Assembly: GCA_036744635.1 (NCBI GenBank)
Contig: DAIOHQ010000181.1
Location: 1 to 10,373, forward strand
DNA: 10,373 nt
Direction: 5' to 3'
Source of the DNA: DAIOHQ01 sp036744635
GTDB lineage: Bacteria; Planctomycetota; Phycisphaerae; Tepidisphaerales; Tepidisphaeraceae
Shown here in pieces: positions 5,759 to 10,373 of this stretch (position 1 is its first letter; each line of letters starts with the position of its first letter). The position numbers were made by a program, and so were the translations under genes. The notes below the pieces were generated by a model. That model was not told where the DNA came from, ran no database searches, and worked only from the letters and a program-made list of their open reading frames with translations.

Positions 5759-7087
5759 TCAGCATAGCTGATATTCCGGGCTGCAGAGAATCAGGCGGAC
5801 GAGGCCGCGGATTTTTTCTTCGCGCTGTTCGGAGGGCAGCTTGATGACCGCGCCGCCGCGGGTGCCGGCGGTGAGGAAGGTCAGCATGGTGGCCCGCAGT
5901 TTCGCCGGGGCCTGTCGTTGCAGGAATTGCGTCAGAAAGTGATCGGCGATTTCCTCATTGGTGGAGAGGAAATTATCGGTGATGATCTTGTTCACATCCA
6001 GCCCGGCGATGTGTCCCGCCCCGCCTTGGCCGACGAGCTGGCGCACCAGGCGGATGCGCTCCAGCAGGGTGAAGGTGCTGATCCAATTCTCGCCGCCTGC
6101 CCAGCCGCTGACATCGGGCGGGTTGTACAGGTCCATGCCCATTGCCGCGGCGGCATCGGCGTAGGGCTGAGGCTCGGAGCTGGCCTTGAGGGCGCGCACG
6201 GTGCCGACGACGAACTCGACGGGGTTCTTGATCTGGGCGCCGATCACGTCGGCATCGAAGAAGCGCGGCGAGGTGAACATTGCCTTCATCACCGGCGCGA
6301 TCTCGCAGTTGCTCTCCTTGTAGGCCTTGATCATCGGGGCCAGGTCTTTATCGGTCGGGTCCTGGCTGACGAAAAAGCGCCACAGCTTGCGGGAGAGAAA
6401 CGCGGCGGTGTGGTCACTGGAGGCCAGGATCTCGATTACGTCGTCGCCATTCAGCTTGCCAGTCTTGCCGAGGATGGTCTTCTCGCCCTCATCGTGCTTG
6501 TCGGCGATGAACTGGTAGCGGCCAGCCTGCAGATTCCAGCCGGTGAAGGCGCGGGCGACTTCCTGGACGTCCTTTTCGGTGTAGTTGCCGATGCCGAGGG
6601 TGAACAGCTCCATCAGCTCGCGGCCGAAATTTTCATTGGCGTGGCCTTTGACGTTCAGGCCATTGTCGAGCCAGACCAGCATGGCCGGATCGCGGGCGAC
6701 GGCAAGGAGGATCTGCCGGAAGTTGCCGAGGGCCAACTCGCGGAGGGTGTCGATCTGCAGGGCCATCATCGGCGGATTTTCGACCTTGCTGATGGCGGTG
6801 GCGAAGTGGTTGTGCCAGAAAAGTGTGAGCTTTTCGCGAAAGAGATTGGGGCTGTTGAGCAGCCGCAGCATCCAGCCGGCGCGGAGGCTCTTGCCATCTT
6901 TCAGGAAGACGCCGCCGATCGCCTGGGCGGCGATCTGCTGTTTGCTGAGCGGCTCGCCAAGCTGGGCGAGCATTTTTTCCAGCGTGGTGTCCAGGCCGGC
7001 ATCCGAGGCGGATTGGATTTCGTCGATGGTCGGGCCGAGGGTGGCGCGGCGGAGGAGGTGGGCGACTTTGGGATCGAATTCCAGCAT
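5759..7087 (-). CDS. DUF1800 domain protein
   Basis: 442 residues, typical of the family. Motifs in order: HLLRRATLGPT (10-20), REKLTLFWHNHF (84-95), NENFGRELMELFTLG (151-165), YTEKDVQEVARAFTGW (169-184), LYNPPDVSGWAGGENW (320-335) and the C-terminal LILCSPEYQ (432-440). The family is mostly helical and has no assigned reaction. I see no signal peptide: the protein starts MLEFDPKVAHLL, directly in the conserved domain, as many DUF1800 proteins do. GGGAGG on the minus strand (7100-7095) lies seven bases before the ATG at 7087. It is the first gene of the DUF1800-DUF1501 operon, and the constant pairing implies a shared job. The opposite strand has a 397-codon open frame over this gene; I treat that as a GC-rich shadow. 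Confidence 0.92.
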   Translation of the reverse strand: MLEFDPKVAHLLRRATLGPTIDEIQSASDAGLDTTLEKMLAQLGEPLSKQQIAAQAIGGVFLKDGKSLRAGWMLRLLNSPNLFREKLTLFWHNHFATAISKVENPPMMALQIDTLRELALGNFRQILLAVARDPAMLVWLDNGLNVKGHANENFGRELMELFTLGIGNYTEKDVQEVARAFTGWNLQAGRYQFIADKHDEGEKTILGKTGKLNGDDVIEILASSDHTAAFLSRKLWRFFVSQDPTDKDLAPMIKAYKESNCEIAPVMKAMFTSPRFFDADVIGAQIKNPVEFVVGTVRALKASSEPQPYADAAAAMGMDLYNPPDVSGWAGGENWISTFTLLERIRLVRQLVGQGGAGHIAGLDVNKIITDNFLSTNEEIADHFLTQFLQRQAPAKLRATMLTFLTAGTRGGAVIKLPSEQREEKIRGLVRLILCSPEYQLC

Positions 7088-7157
7088 GGCAAGCCCTCCC
7101 TGTTCACGTAAAACTATTCAACGCTAACCGCACGCGATGGGTACAGGTTTCTGAAGC

Positions 7158-7166
7158 ATCATACCA
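7158..7166 (-). promoter_or_regulatory. Extended -10 promoter candidate for the DUF1800-DUF1501 operon
   Basis: On the minus strand the bases read TGG-TATGAT, an extended -10 element (TGn plus a hexamer matching TATAAT at five of six positions). Transcription would start near 7151 and leave a leader of about 64 bases before the DUF1800 ATG. No good -35 box lies upstream, which extended -10 promoters can tolerate. It sits in the 203-base gap between divergent genes. Confidence 0.4.
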
Positions 7167-7290
7167 GGAGTTGAGGGCAGTTGTTGCGGCGGAATTTAGA
7201 AAGTTTGCGGCGGCCCGCGCGGGCGCGCGGGGTGCGTTTGCGGCCAGATCTGGAAGTCGCGCGGATCGATGGGCGGGTGGAGTTCATTGA

Positions 7291-10266
7291 ATGTGGCGTA
7301 CAAAGAGAATGATTGCGGCGGCGGTGCTGGGCGCGGTTGCGCTGGTCTGCAATGGCGCTGAAAAGGCGGAGCAGGGGGGGCCGGCGGGGAAGCCGACGGA
7401 GCGCGAGCAGCGCCTGGCGGGGAGGCACGATGCCCAGCTCAATCAGGAGGCGGCTGACCTGTTTCGCACCGCGGATACGACCTATCTGGTGGGGGATTTG
7501 ACGCGGGCGCGAGAACTTTATGAGCGGCTGATCACCATCGCGCCGAATTCGCCGTATGCGGTCCGGGCGCACGCGCGGCTGGGAGATTGTGATTATGAAA
7601 CCAAGAAGTTTACCGAGGCCGTGCAGCATTATCAGCGGGCGAGTGCCGCGGCGGCTGGGGGAGCGGGGGGCGGAACTCTTGCGGCCGAGGAGCAGCAGGC
7701 GGCCGTGCGGTCCGACTACATGATCGGCCAGTCTTATCTGGCGGCCAAGCAGTACACCCAGGCGTTCGGGCAGTTCCGGCGCTTCATCGACAGGCATCCG
7801 GGCGATGGCCTGATCAACCAGGCCTATCAGGCCATTGGCGATGCCCATCTGGCGCTGGAGCAGTATGAGCAGGCGCTGAAGGCCTATCGCATGGTGGGGA
7901 CGGTGATGGCACAGAAGTCGGTTGCCAATCACCGCATCACGCCGGGGACGCGGCTGTATCTGCGCGTCAACGATGCCGATGTGAATATCAGCGATACTCC
8001 CCGCACGGTGAAGGCGAAGCTCCGCACCAGCGGCGGCGATGAAGAGACCGTCGAGCTGCAGCCGTTGGGATTGCGCAGCGCCATTTTCATCGCCACCATC
8101 CCGACGGCACTGGGGGCGCCGCGGCACAGCGGGGATTTGACCGGCGCATTTTCCGATGAGGCAGCGCGGAAGATTCGTTCGGAACTGGCCGAGGCGGAGA
8201 AGCTTTCGGAGCTGTCAGCCGACAAGGCGCGCGAGCTACGCGAGGTGGAACGCAACGCCGCCAAGAGCCCTGACCCTGCCGGCGTCGAGAAACAGCGCTC
8301 GGAGCTTTCCAAGCAGGTCGAGCAGCTCAATGCTCGGGTAAAGGCGTTGCGGGTTGAAGCCTGCAAAGTGGTTGATGGAAGTTATGCGGGAATCGAGAAA
8401 ATCGTGGCGGACTGGTCTCCGGAGATGGCGCTGGAGAAAGTTCGCGCCGGCGCCAGCACCCAGCCCGCAACCAATCCCGCGCCGGCCGCCGACGATGCCC
8501 CGGCCGGCGAGATGAAGGCCGATGGGGTGAACGAAAACGAGTCAACCAAGGTGGATGCAGCCAAAGGGGGCGGCGGAGTGATGGCCGGCGGGGATGATGA
8601 CGATCTCGCCCCGTTGCCCGAGGCCGGCGCGACCGAGGCGCAGCAGCAGCGCCGCGGCATGACTCAGCTTGAAGTCGACCGTCTTCGGCTGCAGACGCAC
8701 GATGCGCCGACGACGATGCAGAATGTGGATCGCCGGCTGACTGGGCTGTCAATCTGGGCGCATTCGCTGCAGCGGCAATTTCAGCGGCTGGAGGTGATGG
8801 GGAACGACAAGATCGAGGTGGAATACGTGGATGAGGTGGGGCCGGCCGGGCCAAACGATCCGGCCAAGGCGATTCGCAAGGACGTGATCGAAGTGGCCAG
8901 CGACGCCCGCATTGCGTTGTTGACGCGCGATGGGCAGGAGTCGCTGGCGCAAGCGGTGTTGGGGGGTGAGATCTTGTTGCGCGTCGATGACGCGGATTGC
9001 GACACCTCCAATGGCGCCGACAAGATCACCGTGACGCTGGCGGCGACGCCGAAGGTGGATGAGCGCATCTCAGAAGTGCGCGGCGCCGGTCCGGCGAAAG
9101 AGAAGCCAGAGCAGCCGGCGACGCAGCGGTCGACGCCGGGAGAGATCGTCGAAGCGACGACCCAACCGGTCAAGATCGCGCCGCTGGTGCCCGAGGGCGC
9201 GGCTTCCATCACCGTCACGTTGCAGGAGACCGGCCCGCACACCGGCATTTTCGAGCGTGTGGTAAGGTTGGATGCGAACCAGCTTGCGGTGGATGGCCAG
9301 ACGCTGCCGCTGGATGTGAAGAAGCAGTTGCGGCTGGCCTACGCGGATGCGCGGGCGGTGCGGAATCCGGATGGTTTCGTGCTGGCCGCGTCGGTCGATT
9401 GCATGGAGGACCGCGGCGGTTCCATCGCGGCCGTGCAGTATCGGCAGACACATCTCGACCTGGAAGCAAAGCTCAAGCGCGCGGTGGCCGGCGGGGAGAT
9501 CGGCAAGATTTATCTGGACCTGGGGCTGGCGGAGCGCGGCAAACGCTATCTATCCAGCGCGCAGGCGGATTGCGCGGAGATCGCCAATGCCGCGGCCGAC
9601 ACCGAGCTTGGCGAAGAGGCGCTCTATCACTCCTGGCGGATTTATTTCTATGCCGGCCTGCTGGATGACGCGGTGGCGGCGGCGCAGGTGCTGATGGGAA
9701 AATATCCCAACAGTGAATATGTGCCCGACGCGATGCTGCAGATCGGGCAGGTGAGCCTGGAACGCGGGGAAAAGGAAGTCGAAGATACCAAGGCGGCCGG
9801 GGAGAAGCCGGGCATCAACCAGGACCTGCAGAGGGCGATCGCCCAGCTTGATGGCCTGGCCAAGCGCTATCCGCGCAGCGGCAAGGCGCCCGAGGCGCTG
9901 TTCCTGGTGGGGCGGGCGAAGATCGCGGCGGGGCAGACAGGGCTGGATACGTTCGAGCAGCTCGCCAAGCAGTATCCCGACAGCGGGTTCGCATCACGCG
10001 GACTCATTCGGGCGGCCAATTATTATGTCAGCGTCGGTGATTACCGGCGGGCGCAGGAATATTTCGGCCGGGTGTTGATCGATTACCCCGACAGTCCGCA
10101 GCTTGGCGAGGTGCTGCTCTACAAGGGCGTCTGCCAGTACAAGCTGGGGCAGTCAGCCGATGCGCTGCAGACGTTTTACCAGGTGACCGAAGATCACTCG
10201 GGAACGGATCTGGCCCATACGGCGCAGAAGTACATCAACTTCATCAACCAGAAGCACGGCGAATAA
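7291..10266 (+). CDS. Large exported TPR protein with split Ig-like domains and coiled coil
   Basis: 991 residues. The N-terminus (MWRTKR, then hydrophobic to about 20) is a signal peptide with likely cleavage near CNGA-EK. The Cys at 20 is preceded by LV, not a good lipobox, so I do not call a lipoprotein. Architecture: TPRs at about 52-205 (for example LTRARELYERLITIAPNSPYA), a beta-rich segment 220-275, an Ala/Glu/Lys coiled coil 285-355, a disordered linker 385-455 with GGDDDD, further beta strands 505-705 including LQETGPHTGIFERV (644-657), and TPRs 740-985 resembling YbgF/CpoB or BamD (KYPNSEYVPDAML, QYPDSGFASRGL, DYPDSPQLGEVL). It is probably a periplasmic scaffold in envelope assembly or a Tol-like complex; this is inference. 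GGAG (7279-7282) precedes ATG 7291 by eight bases. An in-frame ATG at 7309 is a possible alternative that would remove the basic n-region. The downstream partner gene lies outside the window. Confidence 0.88.
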   Translation: MWRTKRMIAAAVLGAVALVCNGAEKAEQGGPAGKPTEREQRLAGRHDAQLNQEAADLFRTADTTYLVGDLTRARELYERLITIAPNSPYAVRAHARLGDCDYETKKFTEAVQHYQRASAAAAGGAGGGTLAAEEQQAAVRSDYMIGQSYLAAKQYTQAFGQFRRFIDRHPGDGLINQAYQAIGDAHLALEQYEQALKAYRMVGTVMAQKSVANHRITPGTRLYLRVNDADVNISDTPRTVKAKLRTSGGDEETVELQPLGLRSAIFIATIPTALGAPRHSGDLTGAFSDEAARKIRSELAEAEKLSELSADKARELREVERNAAKSPDPAGVEKQRSELSKQVEQLNARVKALRVEACKVVDGSYAGIEKIVADWSPEMALEKVRAGASTQPATNPAPAADDAPAGEMKADGVNENESTKVDAAKGGGGVMAGGDDDDLAPLPEAGATEAQQQRRGMTQLEVDRLRLQTHDAPTTMQNVDRRLTGLSIWAHSLQRQFQRLEVMGNDKIEVEYVDEVGPAGPNDPAKAIRKDVIEVASDARIALLTRDGQESLAQAVLGGEILLRVDDADCDTSNGADKITVTLAATPKVDERISEVRGAGPAKEKPEQPATQRSTPGEIVEATTQPVKIAPLVPEGAASITVTLQETGPHTGIFERVVRLDANQLAVDGQTLPLDVKKQLRLAYADARAVRNPDGFVLAASVDCMEDRGGSIAAVQYRQTHLDLEAKLKRAVAGGEIGKIYLDLGLAERGKRYLSSAQADCAEIANAAADTELGEEALYHSWRIYFYAGLLDDAVAAAQVLMGKYPNSEYVPDAMLQIGQVSLERGEKEVEDTKAAGEKPGINQDLQRAIAQLDGLAKRYPRSGKAPEALFLVGRAKIAAGQTGLDTFEQLAKQYPDSGFASRGLIRAANYYVSVGDYRRAQEYFGRVLIDYPDSPQLGEVLLYKGVCQYKLGQSADALQTFYQVTEDHSGTDLAHTAQKYINFINQKHGE

Positions 10267-10281
10267 CGCAGGGATGACCAA

Positions 10282-10309
10282 TGAAAACTGAAAATTGCAA
10301 AATGAAAAT
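10282..10309 (+). repeat. Heptanucleotide tandem repeat, four units
   Basis: Four consecutive 7-base units, TGAAAAC, TGAAAAT, TGCAAAA and TGAAAAT, start 16 bases after the stop codon of the TPR gene. It is A-rich and markedly different in composition from the GC-rich surroundings. It resembles the short tandem heptamers (STRR type) known between genes in some bacteria. An ATG at 10281 opens a frame through it to the window edge, but with a biased Lys/Thr start I do not call a gene. Confidence 0.55.
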
Positions 10310-10335
10310 TGGAGGTAATGGGTCAGTTTGGGTGC

Positions 10336-10363
10336 CACAGGTCGGCGTACTCGCAGACCTGTG
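10336..10363. repeat. Intergenic hairpin repeat element
   Basis: CACAGGTC (10336-10343) and GACCTGTG (10356-10363) pair perfectly. After one G/A mismatch the inner GCG (10345-10347) and CGC (10352-10354) extend the stem to a TACT loop. There is no T-tract, so it is not a standard terminator. A long imperfect palindrome between genes suggests a second family of dispersed hairpin repeats besides the one at 4405-4461. It lacks a GTAG foot. Confidence 0.55.
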
Positions 10364-10373
10364 TCTTACCGCG

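Noticed and set aside
4828..5844. 338-codon plus-strand open frame opposite DUF1501
   Set aside because: It mirrors the codons of a gene with many recognised motifs and has no independent signal or family resemblance.
5918..7111. 397-codon plus-strand open frame opposite DUF1800
   Set aside because: It lies opposite a complete, motif-rich gene. Its Gly/Ala/Glu/Asp composition is the expected complement of GC-rich codons.
7159..7287. Minus-strand frame encoding a 42-residue, very basic peptide (Arg/Lys-rich, like a small ribosomal or DNA-binding protein)
   Set aside because: No ribosome binding site precedes the ATG. The Arg-rich content follows from CGC/GCG palindromes, and the likely promoter of the DUF1800 operon lies at its end. 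It is worth only a conservation check.
10281..10373. ORF starting at ATG 10281 and running off the window
   Set aside because: It is made of the heptamer array and the hairpin repeat, so its open frame comes from repeat sequence, not from a gene.
1..10373. CRISPR arrays, tRNA/rRNA genes, toxin-antitoxin pairs, defence islands, prophage genes
   Set aside because: No spaced direct repeats, cloverleaf-like sequence, transposase, integrase or recognisable defence protein was seen on either strand.

Overview
The window looks like chromosome from a GC-rich bacterium of the Planctomycetota, most likely a Phycisphaerae-type lineage. The grounds are an adjacent DUF1800/DUF1501 gene pair with a Tat signal, a very long exported TPR protein with Ig-like segments, a group-III type phosphofructokinase, and dispersed GC-rich hairpin repeats between genes. 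This assignment is inferred from gene content; there is no marker gene such as rRNA in the window.

Layout, left to right. Positions 1-167 hold the C-terminal end of a single-pass membrane protein. A 453-base stretch (168-620) follows that holds at most one doubtful small ORF (353-532) and a weak promoter candidate. Next comes a probable two-gene operon: mannose-1-phosphate guanylyltransferase (manC, 621-1739) and, 22 bases later, the RuvX/YqgF nuclease-fold protein (1762-2208). A separate transcription unit (2331-2720), with its own promoter candidate and a strong intrinsic terminator, encodes a small lipoprotein built of LEA-like 11-residue repeats. After it lie a carboxymuconolactone-decarboxylase/AhpD-fold protein lacking the CxxC pair (2805-3146) and a 6-phosphofructokinase (3281-4372).

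The phosphofructokinase gene converges on a minus-strand operon. The 107-base gap between them contains two head-to-head copies of a REP-like hairpin with a GTAG foot (4405-4461). A second palindrome (4466-4485) overlaps the stop codon of the minus-strand gene. The minus operon reads DUF1800 (7087 to 5759) then DUF1501 (5739 to 4480), a conserved pair of unknown biochemical role; the DUF1501 protein carries a twin-arginine signal. Diverging from it is a 991-residue exported TPR protein (7291-10266). Its duplicated beta-rich domain is interrupted by a coiled coil and acidic linker, and its C-terminal TPRs resemble YbgF/CpoB or BamD. The last 107 bases hold a heptanucleotide tandem repeat and another hairpin repeat.

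Most genes are housekeeping (GDP-mannose supply, glycolysis, rRNA processing/RuvX) or envelope-related. I see no CRISPR array, transposase gene, tRNA, rRNA or phage gene. The most unusual material is non-coding (the REP-like pair and other palindromes), together with the architecture of the TPR protein and the 11-mer repeat lipoprotein. I found no evidence for a new multi-gene system.
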